DNA of 64,000 nucleotides from Bacteroidota bacterium (GCA_023386235.1 JAEWKC010000018.1:1-64000), one strand, 5' to 3'. Shown: positions 18,626 to 26,905, numbered from the stretch's first letter. The notes: generated from the sequence alone by a model not told the origin. Translations and numbers: made by a program.

Positions 18626-19061
18626 GCCTGGTCGATTCTACTTTTCGCCACATCTCCTGCTGAAAGTGTTTGAAAGGTTTACCTTCTCCGTCTTCAAAAA
18701 GATGAAAAGAAGTATAGAGTACCTTATTTTCAAGCTCATATTTCAAAACAATATCCTTTCCCTGATTAGCATTGTTGTATCTCTGCGAAACATTTTCACT
18801 GTAAGTAGAATCTGACAGTATTTTATAAGTGCCGGTAGTGGTTACAATAGCTCCTTCATTTCTAACGGCTATTATTTTAAAATTATCACACTCATCAAAT
18901 ATTTTTAGAGTGGTAGAGCCTTTCAATGTATTAAAATTGCCAAATGGTTCATTTCTTATTCCGTTTAATGACCACACACCCGCAATTTCATTTTTAGCTG
19001 ACTGTGCAAATAAAAGATTAAAGGTTGACAGGCAAATTGTCAAGAGGAAAAGTTTTTTCAT
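18618..19061 (-). CDS. Secreted lipocalin-like protein, DUF4488-type
   Basis: A small exported protein of about 147 residues if translation begins at the second Met (MKKLFLLTICLSTF, 19061). That start gives a proper signal peptide ending at LLFAQ; an upstream ATG at 19085 would add eight polar residues and is less likely. The body (AGVWSLNGIRNEPFG, LKIFDECDNFKIIAV, TTTGTYKILSDSTYSE, FKHFQQEMWRKV) resembles the DUF4488 lipocalin-like domain: a beta barrel opening with GxW and closing with a Trp motif. Function unknown. It is convergent with uvrA. Confidence 0.8.
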   Translation of the reverse strand: MKKLFLLTICLSTFNLLFAQSAKNEIAGVWSLNGIRNEPFGNFNTLKGSTTLKIFDECDNFKIIAVRNEGAIVTTTGTYKILSDSTYSENVSQRYNNANQGKDIVLKYELENKVLYTSFHLFEDGEGKPFKHFQQEMWRKVESTRQN

Positions 19062-19132
19062 TTTCTGTTTTTTTTCTTGGTGCATATTATTTTAAATACC
19101 AAAAGCAAAAACCAGAAATAAAATTAAACTAT

Positions 19133-20086
19133 TTATTTAGATTTATCGGAAATATTTTTCAACATATCTTCCGTCATTTTTGCCAGATCATATTCGTGCT
19201 TCCATCCCCATTCTGCTCTTGCTTCTTTATCATCAATGCTGTAAGGCCAGCTATTGGCAATCTGCTGTCTGTAGTCGGGCTTATAATCAATTATAAACTC
19301 AGGAATATGTTTTTTTATTTCTGCGGCAATTTCTTTCGGTGAAAAGCTCATACCCGAAATATTATAAGAACGATGGTTTTTAATTTTATCTGCCGGCGCT
19401 TCCATTAGCTCAATAGTGGCGCGTATAGCATCAGGCATATACATCATAGGCAGGTAAGAATCTTCTTTTAAATAGCATTCGTAATACTTTTCCTCTACAG
19501 CTTCCTGAAATATTTCCACGGCATAGTCTGTGGTGCCACCGCCGGGCGATGATTTATAAGAAATAATACCCGGATAGCGTACGCTTCTTACATCAAGATT
19601 AAATTTATTGTAATAGTATTCACACCAGTGCTCCCCGGCTATTTTGCTGATACCATACACTGTGGTAGGCTCTATAACAGTACTTTGCGGGCAATTGTGC
19701 TTAGGCGAGGTATCGCCGAAAACTGCTATAGACGATGGCCAGTATACTTTTCTTAAATTTTCTTCCCGTGCTATATCCAGTACGTTTAATAATACCTGCA
19801 TATTTACATTCCAAGCCAAGTTAGGATGCTTTTCGCCTGTAGCCGAAAGCATAGCAGCTAAAATATATACCTGTGTAATGTTTTGCCTGATAATTTGCAC
19901 ATGTAGCATTTCTTTATTCATCGCATCCAGAATCACGCTGGGACCATCACTAATCAAAGGGTTTATTTCTCTTAAATCAGAAGCTATCACATTATTAGTG
20001 CCGTATATATTTCTTAAAGCAAGGGTAAGTTCTACCCCTATTTGTCCGGATGCACCTATTATAAGTACTTTATCTTTAATCGCCAT
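19133..20086 (-). CDS. NAD-dependent epimerase/dehydratase family protein, likely L-threonine 3-dehydrogenase (SDR type)
   Basis: A 317-residue extended short-chain dehydrogenase. The NAD motif GASGQIG is at 11-17, and the catalytic Tyr and Lys are in YGISK (Y144, K148), with Ser in WPSSIAVFG. The stretch VRYPGIISYKSSPGGGTTDYAVEIF and the MYMPDAIRATIELMEAP region are those of the GalE-like threonine dehydrogenases found in Bacteroidota, which oxidise threonine to 2-amino-3-ketobutyrate. A 2-amino-3-ketobutyrate ligase gene is not in the window. A nucleotide-sugar epimerase is the alternative, but the SYKSSPGGGTTDY motif favours the first. Confidence 0.85.
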   Translation of the reverse strand: MAIKDKVLIIGASGQIGVELTLALRNIYGTNNVIASDLREINPLISDGPSVILDAMNKEMLHVQIIRQNITQVYILAAMLSATGEKHPNLAWNVNMQVLLNVLDIAREENLRKVYWPSSIAVFGDTSPKHNCPQSTVIEPTTVYGISKIAGEHWCEYYYNKFNLDVRSVRYPGIISYKSSPGGGTTDYAVEIFQEAVEEKYYECYLKEDSYLPMMYMPDAIRATIELMEAPADKIKNHRSYNISGMSFSPKEIAAEIKKHIPEFIIDYKPDYRQQIANSWPYSIDDKEARAEWGWKHEYDLAKMTEDMLKNISDKSK

Positions 20087-20145
20087 TTCTATTTAAATTT
20101 ATTACTACAAAGAAAACAAACTTTAAGATACATTAGTACAGAATT

Positions 20146-20157
20146 TCAAACGTTTGA
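20146..20157. promoter_or_regulatory. Perfect palindrome upstream of the tdh-like gene
   Basis: TCAAACGTTTGA is a perfect 12-bp palindrome 60 bp before the start of the minus-strand dehydrogenase gene, a position suited to an operator. No regulator can be named. Confidence 0.3.
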
Positions 20158-20502
20158 GTAAACGTATATTTTACTTTCCTAATTAATAAATAGTACATAA
20201 TAAGCAAGCATTTAACATCTCTAAGCTATGATTATCATTTAATAAACTATTGTTGGAACAATAATTGCAAATAATACATTGTAAGCCTGTTAAACAAGGT
20301 ATTAAGTCTCTAAAGTGTGAAATATAAAAATTCTTTTATCATTATATTTCCGAAGGGCTTAATTATTTATATAACGTATTAACTATTAAAGCATTAATAA
20401 AGCTATTTTTTGACTACGAATATATAAAAATTAATTTATACATAAGTTTTTAATTTATCAAATAAAAAAATTTATGTATATTTGTTAAATTTAAAATTGT
20501 TC

Positions 20503-20534
20503 TTTGTTTTAATTCAATTCATAGTATAATTTAG
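20503..20534 (+). promoter_or_regulatory. Promoter of the HU gene
   Basis: TTTG (20503-20506), 20 bp, then TAATTTAG (20527-20534). This fits the Bacteroidota TTTG-N19/20-TAnnTTTG pattern with one mismatch in the -7 box. It implies a 5' leader of about 120 nt before the HU start. Confidence 0.55.
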
Positions 20535-20551
20535 CAACGTAAGGAAGGCAG

Positions 20552-20567
20552 TATACAAATTTGTATA
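20552..20567. promoter_or_regulatory. 16-bp perfect palindrome in the HU leader
   Basis: TATACAAATTTGTATA is perfectly palindromic and begins about 18 bp after the -7 box, so it lies at or just after the inferred transcription start. It could be an operator or a leader hairpin. Confidence 0.4.
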
Positions 20568-20663
20568 TACCTGACTTATTTTTAAAACAAGTTTTTACAA
20601 TAAAATATCTTTTCAGGAGAAGGATTAAGACTGACCTTAAAATTTAATTTAAAAAAGCGACAC

Positions 20664-20954
20664 ATGAGAAAGTCCGATTTAGTGAACAATATTTCTGAGA
20701 AAACCGGTATACCTAAAGTAGACGTATTAGTCACAATAGAAAACCTTTTTAAAGAAATAAAAGAAAATCTAGCCAATGGCGAAAACGTATACGTTCGTGG
20801 TTTCGGAAGTTTTATAACCAAGAAAAGAGCCGCGAAAATTGGCAGAAATATCAAAAAAAATGTAGCTGTTGAAATTCCCGAACATTATATTCCTGCATTT
20901 AAACCTTCAAAAGAATTTACAAACGAAGTGAAAGAAAACCTGAAAACTAAGTAA
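20664..20954 (+). CDS. HU family DNA-binding protein
   Basis: A 96-residue nucleoid protein of the HU/IHF family, normal in length. It has the N-terminal helical pair (MRKSDLVNNISEKTGIPKVD), the VYVRGFGSFITKKRAAKIGRN strand-turn region, the beta arm, and PAFKPSKEF in place of the classic FKPGK motif. It probably dimerises and bends DNA. It is the first gene of a plus-strand series: HU, TPR protein (19-bp gap), 29-residue basic protein and RNase G. Confidence 0.93.
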   Translation: MRKSDLVNNISEKTGIPKVDVLVTIENLFKEIKENLANGENVYVRGFGSFITKKRAAKIGRNIKKNVAVEIPEHYIPAFKPSKEFTNEVKENLKTK

Positions 20955-20973
20955 CTTCGCAAAAAAACAAATC

Positions 20974-21813
20974 TTGAGAAGACAACAAATTATTTTATTA
21001 TCAGCTGCGGCTGTATTATTTATTCTAATTTTTTTTGTAGCTAACAAAAAACCTCCCAAAGCTGAAGCTACGCTTCCTGCCGTATCGCAAAATGCCGCGC
21101 CCACTTCGGTAAATATGATTGAATCGGGCAAAGAAAATGCCGCACCGGCGCTTAAAGCTACCCTTACACAACTTGAAAAGCAATCAGTAGAAGGTAATCA
21201 AACCTCTAAAATAAATGCGCTGCATGAGCTTGCACACTTGTGGAAAGATTCGCTTCGCAACCAGCCTGTGGCAGTGTATTATGAAGGAGAAATAGCAAAG
21301 TTGGAAAATTCAGAAAAAAGTCTCAACTTTGCAGCCAATTCGCTTTTACAGTATCTGATGGTAGAGCACGATCCAGGGAAGCAGAAATGGTACGCGGAAA
21401 AAGCAAAGGAGTTATTTGACAAGTCTTTAGAAATTAATCCCGCTAATGATTCTACAGTCGTAGGATTAGGCGCTACCTATATGTTCGGAAATATTTCCGA
21501 CAATCCTATGGAAGGCATTACGAAGGTAAGACAGGTTGCAGACAAAAATCCCGCCAACACTTACGCGCAAATGATGCTAGGATTAGGCGGAATGAAAAGC
21601 GGACAATTTGAAAATGCCGTAAAAAGGTTTGAAAAAGTTATAGAAAATGAACCTGACAACCTTTTAGCTATCTTTAGCATAGCAGAATCATACGAAAGAC
21701 TTTCAGATAAAGAAAACGCTATTAAATGGTACAATGTAGCCAAAGATAAAGTACAAATTGAAGAGGCTAAAAAAGACATTGATGAGCGTATAAGAGATTT
21801 ACAATTAAGATAA
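20974..21813 (+). CDS. Membrane-anchored tetratricopeptide repeat protein
   Basis: A 279-residue protein with one N-terminal membrane segment (about residues 6-24, LLSAAAVLFILIFFVAN), a Pro/Ala-rich linker and TPR-like helical repeats over about 150-270 (AQMMLGLGGMKSGQFENAVKRF, LAIFSIAESYERLSDKENAIKWY). The only start compatible with the membrane anchor is TTG at 20974, close behind HU; a later ATG would remove the anchor. TPRs suggest a scaffold on the outer face of the inner membrane. The gene's place between HU and RNase G suggests co-transcription with HU. Specific function unknown. Confidence 0.85.
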   Translation: MRRQQIILLSAAAVLFILIFFVANKKPPKAEATLPAVSQNAAPTSVNMIESGKENAAPALKATLTQLEKQSVEGNQTSKINALHELAHLWKDSLRNQPVAVYYEGEIAKLENSEKSLNFAANSLLQYLMVEHDPGKQKWYAEKAKELFDKSLEINPANDSTVVGLGATYMFGNISDNPMEGITKVRQVADKNPANTYAQMMLGLGGMKSGQFENAVKRFEKVIENEPDNLLAIFSIAESYERLSDKENAIKWYNVAKDKVQIEEAKKDIDERIRDLQLR

Positions 21814-21847
21814 TATATTTTTTAATCAAACATAAATTTTTGAAATT

Positions 21848-21937
21848 ATGCCTTGCGGTAAAAAAAGAAAACGTCATAAAATAGCAACACACAAACGTAA
21901 AAAAAGACTTAGAAAAAATCGTCATAAAAAGAAATAG
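21848..21937 (+). CDS. 29-residue highly basic protein, AURKAIP1/COX24 (mS38)-like
   Basis: A very short ORF beginning MPCGKKRKRHKIATHKRKKR and ending in HKKK before TAG. Over half of its residues are Lys, Arg or His. The KRKRHK..THKRKKRLRK pattern recalls the C-terminal basic tail domain of mitochondrial mS38 (AURKAIP1/COX24), and I recall very similar tiny proteins conserved in Bacteroidota under that domain name. A ribosomal or RNA-binding role is therefore likely but inferred. It lies 34 bp after the TPR gene and 227 bp before RNase G. Confidence 0.85.
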   Translation: MPCGKKRKRHKIATHKRKKRLRKNRHKKK

Positions 21938-21960
21938 GTTTAATAAAACTTATCTCTTAT

Positions 21961-22002
21961 AAATCTCTTTTTGTTGTATATCTATTCAATAAAAAGAGAT
22001 TT
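21961..22002 (+). terminator. Hairpin after the 29-residue protein gene
   Basis: AAATCTCTTTTT (21961-21972) is perfectly complementary to AAAAAGAGATTT (21991-22002), with an 18-nt loop. The downstream T run is poor (AATTTTCTTT), so it may terminate weakly and allow read-through toward the RNase G gene. Confidence 0.5.
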
Positions 22003-22164
22003 AATTTTCTTTACGTTCTGCCAACTTTCTCCTTTCCTACCTTATTGTAGCAGAATAAAACGGAACTCTACCACACGGTTCCCTTATTGTCCTACACGTA
22101 TATATCTAATTTAGTAAAACAGTCGGAATATATTATTATTTACGACTGACAATCCGAATATTTC

Positions 22165-23736
22165 GTGGAGAAAGAACTTATTAATAAAGAATTAATCATA
22201 AACTCAACTCCCGGTGAAGTAGAGATAGCTTTACTGGAAAATAAAAAACTGGTAGAGCTGCACAGCGAAAAATCTGATGCCGGCTTTGCCGTAGGAGATA
22301 TATTTCTTGGCAAAGTAAAAAAACTAATGCCGGGACTAAACGCCGCTTTTATTGATGTGGGTTATGAAAAAGATGCATTTCTGCATTACACAGACCTGAG
22401 CCCCTACATTCGCTCAATACTCAAGTATACACAGCTGGCAACCGTAGATAAATCTGATAATGGATTAGATTTTTCCAAATTTCAAATAGAACCGGAAATT
22501 GAAAAAAGCGGTAAAATCACCGATATTTTAAACGGAAAGCCCAATCTTTTAGTACAGATTCTAAAAGAGCCTATCGCATCAAAAGGCCCAAGGCTTAGCT
22601 GCGAAATATCAGTACCCGGCAGATTCATCGTAATAACACCGTTCAATGATATGGTGGCTATTTCAAAAAAAATACATTCTTCTGAAGAAAGAAAAAGATT
22701 ACAGAAAATTGTAGAAGCCATAAAGCCCAAGAACATTGGCGTTATTGTAAGAACTGCGGCCGAAGGAAAAAACACCGCCGAGCTCCATGAAGACATGCGC
22801 AACCTCATTGACAACTGGAAAAGCATGCAAATGAAAATGAAAGACGCCAAAGCTCCGGTAAAAATATTAAGCGAAGAAAACAAAACTACCAGTATACTGC
22901 GCGATTTGCTTACCAAAGAATTTAACCGAATCATCGTAAACGATAAAGCACTTTACAACGAGGCGGCCGATTATATACAAAGAATTGCACCAGGCAAACA
23001 AAATATGGTAACCTTTCACCAGGAAAGCACACCTATTTTTGAAAAATACGGCGTTTTAAAACAGATAAAATCTTCTTTTGGCAAAACAGTTAATCTTAAT
23101 AGCGGTGCTTACCTGATAATAGAGCATACAGAAGCATTGTTTGTAATAGATGTAAACAGCGGCTATAAAAGTATCAGCTCCAGCCAGGAAGAAAATGCGC
23201 TGGCTACAAATTTGGAAGCAGCAGAAGAAATAGCACGACAATTAAGATTGAGAGATATTGGCGGCATTATAGTAGTGGATTTCATAGACATGAAAAACCC
23301 CGACAACCGGAAAAAAATACTGGACGCGATGGGTGAATTTATGCGACAAGACAGAGCCCGGCACGCGTTGCTACCTATTTCTAAATTTGGCGTGATGCAA
23401 ATAACTCGCCAACGCATGCGGCAGGAAATAACCATCAATACCTCTGAAAACTGCCCCACCTGCAAAGGAACAGGAAAAGTGTCTTCTACACTTGTGCTGA
23501 CCGATGATATTGAGAATAAACTGGCCTATTTGGAATCTAACCAACATAAGACATTGAAAATCAAAGTACATCCTATTGTGTATTCACATTTAACCAAGAA
23601 GAAATTATTCGGCACCTCAATCATTGGTAAATGGATAAAAAAATATAAAATAAAACTAAGTATTGAGGATGACAGTGAACTAGGCATCATAGATTACAAA
23701 TTCTACGATACCAATAATGAGCGAATCAGGATTTAA
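22165..23736 (+). CDS. rng: Rne/Rng family ribonuclease (RNase G-like)
   Basis: An endoribonuclease for mRNA decay and rRNA maturation, 523 residues, RNase G size, without the long disordered tail of RNase E. An S1 domain lies near the N-terminus (about 40-130, GDIFLGKVKKLMPGLNAAFIDVG). The DNase I-like catalytic core contains the metal-binding aspartates D329 (FVIDVNSG) and D372 (VVDFIDM), and the zinc-link Cys pair is in CPTCKGTGK (C430, C433). It starts with GTG at 22165; no ATG fits the family start. A weak hairpin separates it from the basic-protein gene. Confidence 0.94.
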   Translation: MEKELINKELIINSTPGEVEIALLENKKLVELHSEKSDAGFAVGDIFLGKVKKLMPGLNAAFIDVGYEKDAFLHYTDLSPYIRSILKYTQLATVDKSDNGLDFSKFQIEPEIEKSGKITDILNGKPNLLVQILKEPIASKGPRLSCEISVPGRFIVITPFNDMVAISKKIHSSEERKRLQKIVEAIKPKNIGVIVRTAAEGKNTAELHEDMRNLIDNWKSMQMKMKDAKAPVKILSEENKTTSILRDLLTKEFNRIIVNDKALYNEAADYIQRIAPGKQNMVTFHQESTPIFEKYGVLKQIKSSFGKTVNLNSGAYLIIEHTEALFVIDVNSGYKSISSSQEENALATNLEAAEEIARQLRLRDIGGIIVVDFIDMKNPDNRKKILDAMGEFMRQDRARHALLPISKFGVMQITRQRMRQEITINTSENCPTCKGTGKVSSTLVLTDDIENKLAYLESNQHKTLKIKVHPIVYSHLTKKKLFGTSIIGKWIKKYKIKLSIEDDSELGIIDYKFYDTNNERIRI

Positions 23737-23854
23737 TTTAAATCATTCTACACAACGTATTGATAGTTAATTTATTAACAATTTTATTAAGGGTAGAGAA
23801 TATTTGTTATCTGTAAATTAAAGTTTAAAACTTATTCACATTCTCGAAAAATAT

Positions 23855-23949
23855 TTTGAATTTCTGCTCAATATTGTAATTTAGCAGAACAATTTAGTGA
23901 GTTAGTAAGTAAAAATCGAGTCGGCATTCTTGCCGACTCTTTTGTTTTT
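23855..23949 (+). ncRNA. Candidate small RNA: promoter, about 55-nt transcript and strong terminator
   Basis: TTTG at 23855-23858, an 18-bp spacer and TAATTTAG at 23877-23884 form a promoter like that of the HU gene. About 30 bp farther is a strong hairpin, GAGTCGGCA (23918-23926) pairing with TGCCGACTC (23931-23939), followed by TTTTGTTTTT. No ORF lies between. The transcript would be about 23891-23949. Alternatives are the distal terminator of rng or an attenuated leader of the Fe-S protein gene. Confidence 0.45.
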
Positions 23950-23985
23950 AATGATTGTGATGGCGTTTTTGTATTTTTAAAACTT

Positions 23986-23993
23986 TATCTTTG
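23986..23993 (+). promoter_or_regulatory. -7 box before the Fe-S protein gene
   Basis: TATCTTTG matches the consensus TAnnTTTG and lies 26 bp before the ATG at 24020. TTTG at 23968-23971 is the nearest -33 candidate, but its 14-bp spacing is short. Confidence 0.45.
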
Positions 23994-24019
23994 AAGAGAA
24001 AATTTTTATCAGTTATACA

Positions 24020-24817
24020 ATGAGTGAAGTAGTTACGGTAAGCGAAATGTTGTCTAAAGGTGAGAGCCCGGAAATATTATTTTGGGTAGGATGCGCAGGC
24101 AGTTTCGATCAGCGTTCACAAAAAATAACCCGTGCATTTGCAGAGATCTTACATCATGCTAATATAAAATTTGCCATACTCGGTAAGGAAGAGATGTGTA
24201 CCGGCGATCCTGCTCGGCGCGCCGGCAACGAATTTCTTTTTCAGATGATGGCCTATCAAAATATTCAGTTGCTTAATACCTATAACATAAAAAAAATAGT
24301 AACCGCCTGCCCTCATTGCTTCAACATTTTTAAAAATGAATATCCTAAACTGGGAGGCAACTATGAAGTAATTCATCACACTCAACTATTACAGCAACTT
24401 ATTGACGAAGGTAGAATTGTATTAAAGGAAGGAGGCGCTTTCAAAGGAAAAAAAATTACCTATCACGATAGTTGCTATCTGGGCAGAGGCAACCATGTGT
24501 ATGAAGCGCCAAGAAAAGTACTGGAAATATTAGATGCAGAACTGGTAGAGATGAAGCGCTGCCGTAGCAGCGGTTTTTGCTGTGGTGCAGGTGGCGCGCA
24601 AATGTTTAAAGAAGAAGAAAAAGGAAACAACAGAGTGAATAACGAACGAGCTAAAGAAGCCATTGCAACCAATGCTGCCATTATAGCTTCGGCCTGCCCC
24701 TTCTGTAATACTATGCTGACAGATGGTATTAAAAACGAAAACAAAGAAAACGATGTAGCTATAATGGACATTGCCGAATTGATTGCGGCCGGGCTTGATA
24801 ATAAACAAAAATTATAA
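24020..24817 (+). CDS. (Fe-S)-binding protein with CCG domains (HdrB/LldE-like)
   Basis: A 265-residue cysteine-rich redox protein. Two CCG-type cysteine sets are visible: the first with C25, C60, C97 and C100 (the last in TACPHCFNIFKNEYPKLGG), the second with C152 (YHDSCYLGRGN) and C187-C188 (CCGAGG), plus CPFC near the C-terminus. Such domains bind iron-sulfur clusters in heterodisulfide reductase subunit B and lactate-utilisation protein LldE, usually with a partner ferredoxin or flavoprotein. No partner is next to it; the following gene starts 2 bp later and is not a redox protein by sequence. Electron donor and substrate are unknown. Confidence 0.9.
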   Translation: MSEVVTVSEMLSKGESPEILFWVGCAGSFDQRSQKITRAFAEILHHANIKFAILGKEEMCTGDPARRAGNEFLFQMMAYQNIQLLNTYNIKKIVTACPHCFNIFKNEYPKLGGNYEVIHHTQLLQQLIDEGRIVLKEGGAFKGKKITYHDSCYLGRGNHVYEAPRKVLEILDAELVEMKRCRSSGFCCGAGGAQMFKEEEKGNNRVNNERAKEAIATNAAIIASACPFCNTMLTDGIKNENKENDVAIMDIAELIAAGLDNKQKL

Positions 24818-24819
24818 TA

Positions 24820-25326
24820 ATGAACTTAACATACGAACAATACATACCAAAAGATTTTTCAGACGATGCTAAAGTATGGATATACCAGTCAAACAGAATT
24901 TTAAGCATTGATGAAGCATTGCATTTGGGCACTATGATAGAAGAATTTACAAGCGACTGGAATACGCATGGAAAAGCCAATAAAGGTTTGGTGCAACTTA
25001 TATTCGGGCAATTCATAATAATAATGGCAGACGAGACTTCGCATTTGATAAGCGGATGTAGCATAGACGCTTCTGTAAGATTTATAAAAGAAGTAGAAAA
25101 AACTTTTTCTATCAGTCTTTTTGACCGACAAGCGCTTGCCTTTGTGGTAAAGGATAAAATACAGGTAATACCTATGAACCAGGTTGCATATGCTATTGAG
25201 AATGGCTTTGTGCAGGGCGATACACTCTTCTTTAATAATCTGGTGACCAATAAAAAAGAATTATTCAATAAATGGATTATACCGGCAAAAAGCAGCTGGT
25301 TAGCCACAAAATATTCTTTTGTGTAG
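24820..25326 (+). CDS. Conserved hypothetical cytosolic protein
   Basis: A 168-residue soluble protein with no signal peptide or recognisable catalytic motif. Features are the N-terminal YIPKDFSDDAKVWIYQSNR, the FTSDWNTHGKANKGLVQ stretch, and a central ISGCSIDASVRFIKEVEKTF. I recall similar proteins as widespread in Bacteroidota and sometimes misnamed as an ABC transporter ATPase; no Walker motif is present, so that name does not fit. It starts 2 bp after the Fe-S protein gene, so the two are likely co-translated. Its end forms one arm of an inverted repeat shared with the convergent DUF2520 gene. Confidence 0.85.
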   Translation: MNLTYEQYIPKDFSDDAKVWIYQSNRILSIDEALHLGTMIEEFTSDWNTHGKANKGLVQLIFGQFIIIMADETSHLISGCSIDASVRFIKEVEKTFSISLFDRQALAFVVKDKIQVIPMNQVAYAIENGFVQGDTLFFNNLVTNKKELFNKWIIPAKSSWLATKYSFV

Positions 25327-25376
25327 GAATGCGCCTCGTGATATATTCCTACAAAAAGGCATATTCCTACACAAAA
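25317..25376. terminator. Inverted repeat across two convergent gene ends
   Basis: TTTTGTGTAGGAAT (25317-25330) is the exact reverse complement of ATTCCTACACAAAA (25363-25376). Both arms include the stop codons of the flanking genes. A third copy of ATTCCTACA at 25345-25353 allows an alternative, shorter hairpin. It probably acts as a bidirectional terminator. Confidence 0.6.
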
Positions 25377-26131
25377 TTCTGCTGAATTTTTTCGGTAAGC
25401 AACCTGTACAAATTTTTTATGTCGGGGTATTTTTCCAGTATTTGCAAATGCTTTTCTATGGTGTTGGTATCTTTACGTATGGCAGGTCCTGTCATTACGT
25501 TTTTAGGAGATTGATCATTTAACCGCATCACTGTTTCTTTCATCAACGGCAATAAGTATTGAAATTCTATATTTTCTTTACTACAAAAATCTTCTGCAAC
25601 GGTGAATAAGAAATTAGTAAAATTAGATACGAACACGGCGGCAATATGCAGTTTTATTCTTTGCTCATCATTCGCCCCTGACACAAGTGGGGAGAGCGTT
25701 TGAGCAAATGCCTCTATTTTATTTTTTGCATCTTGATTGTTGCCGTCAATGAAAAAAGGAATCTGTGGCAATTGTTCAATTTCCTTTCTGATGCTTTGCA
25801 GCGGATACAATACTCCGTACTGAAATGAAGTTTTTTGGAGAATGTTTTTTGATAAAGAACCTGTGGTATGAACGACTAATTTATCTTTCGGTATTTTTAT
25901 TTTACCTATTACTTCTTCCACTGCATGATCACTCACTGCAAGCAAATATATATCTGCATGCTGATCAATATTATTAAAGGATAAGGAATAAGGAGCATTG
26001 TACTTTTGAGCCAGTGACTTTACGGCCTGCTCATTTCTTCCTACAATCATCAACAATTGATGATTATTGAGTGTAATAAGTTTTGCCAATACAGATGCTA
26101 CGTTCCCTGAACCTATGATCACTATTTGCAT
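25367..26131 (-). CDS. Rossmann-like and DUF2520 domain protein
   Basis: A 254-residue putative dehydrogenase. An N-terminal NAD(P)-binding fold (MQIVIIGSGNVASVLAKLI, GSGNVA at about 7-12) is followed by DIYLLAVSDHAVEEV and VVHTTGSLS, then a C-terminal helical DUF2520 domain (LHIAAVFVSNFTNFLFTVAE, ending near TGPAIRKDT). The architecture resembles pyrroline-5-carboxylate and ketopantoate reductases, but the substrate is unknown. The panB gene nearby invites a pantothenate link, yet the two-component genes separate them and I would not claim it. Confidence 0.88.
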   Translation of the reverse strand: MQIVIIGSGNVASVLAKLITLNNHQLLMIVGRNEQAVKSLAQKYNAPYSLSFNNIDQHADIYLLAVSDHAVEEVIGKIKIPKDKLVVHTTGSLSKNILQKTSFQYGVLYPLQSIRKEIEQLPQIPFFIDGNNQDAKNKIEAFAQTLSPLVSGANDEQRIKLHIAAVFVSNFTNFLFTVAEDFCSKENIEFQYLLPLMKETVMRLNDQSPKNVMTGPAIRKDTNTIEKHLQILEKYPDIKNLYRLLTEKIQQNFV

Positions 26132-26205
26132 GTGAATATTTTTGTTTTTATTTTATACGCGCATGAAATTACTTTCAATCTTACTGCGCATTTCATGTAA
26201 AGAAA

Positions 26206-26901
26206 TTATTTCTTTTCGAGCAGATCTAAGATTGTTTTTTGATAAGAAGAGCTGATAGGCAATGTTGTATCAAAAACAAACAGGCTATTTTTGCTCCAGG
26301 AATCAACATAGTCGCAATTTACAATATAGGAGCGATGAATTCTGGCAAATTTATCTTCCGGCAATTCATTGCTTACGGCTTTCATACTCATGTGCACCAC
26401 GTACATTTTACTGGTGGTATGAATTTTTATATAATCGTCCAGCGCCTCTATATAATAAATATTTGAAAACGGTATTTTAGTAAACTGGTAATTGTATTTT
26501 ATCAAAAGTGAGCCTTCTTCGTTTTCCTTTAATTTGATGGCTTCTATATTTTCTTTAGCCCTGTTTACGGCCATTTGAAAACGAGAGAACTCGAAAGGTT
26601 TTACCAGATAATCATCAGCATTCAAATTAAAGCCTTCTACGGCATATTCACTGTAAGCTGTGGTAAACACAACGGCACCGGGCTTTTGAGTCAGGTCTTT
26701 ATAAAAATCTATTCCGCTAATATCGGGCATTTGTATATCAAGAAAAATCAAATCTACAGCATGTTCTTCCAAGTAGTCCTTTGCATACACTGCGTCAGTA
26801 AATGTAGCCAGTAGTTTTAGTCCTTCTATCCTGTCTACATAACTTTGTATCAGTTGCAACGCAAGAGGTTCATCGTCTATAGCAATACAGTTCAATAGCA
26901 T
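26206..26901 (-). CDS. LytTR family response regulator
   Basis: A 231-residue response regulator. The receiver domain (1-120) has the acidic pair in AIDDEPLAL and the phospho-acceptor D55 in FLDIQMPDISG. The C-terminal half (about 135-231) is a LytTR DNA-binding domain (IPFSNIYYIEALDDYIKIHT, FARIHRSYIVN). It starts 4 bp after the histidine kinase gene and is certainly its partner. Such pairs in Bacteroidota are common; target genes are unknown and not obvious from neighbours. Confidence 0.95.
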   Translation of the reverse strand: MLLNCIAIDDEPLALQLIQSYVDRIEGLKLLATFTDAVYAKDYLEEHAVDLIFLDIQMPDISGIDFYKDLTQKPGAVVFTTAYSEYAVEGFNLNADDYLVKPFEFSRFQMAVNRAKENIEAIKLKENEEGSLLIKYNYQFTKIPFSNIYYIEALDDYIKIHTTSKMYVVHMSMKAVSNELPEDKFARIHRSYIVNCDYVDSWSKNSLFVFDTTLPISSSYQKTILDLLEKK

Positions 26902-26905
26902 AATA

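Larger units (their letters stand above)
20087..20663. other. Long AT-rich intergenic region between tdh-like gene and HU
   Basis: A 577-bp region with divergent promoters. No convincing ORF, tRNA or repeat array is visible. It holds a 12-bp palindrome near the tdh-like gene (20146-20157), a good promoter for the HU gene (20503-20534), and a 16-bp palindrome in the inferred HU leader (20552-20567). The rest (20160-20500) is low-GC sequence in which I see nothing definite. Confidence 0.6.
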
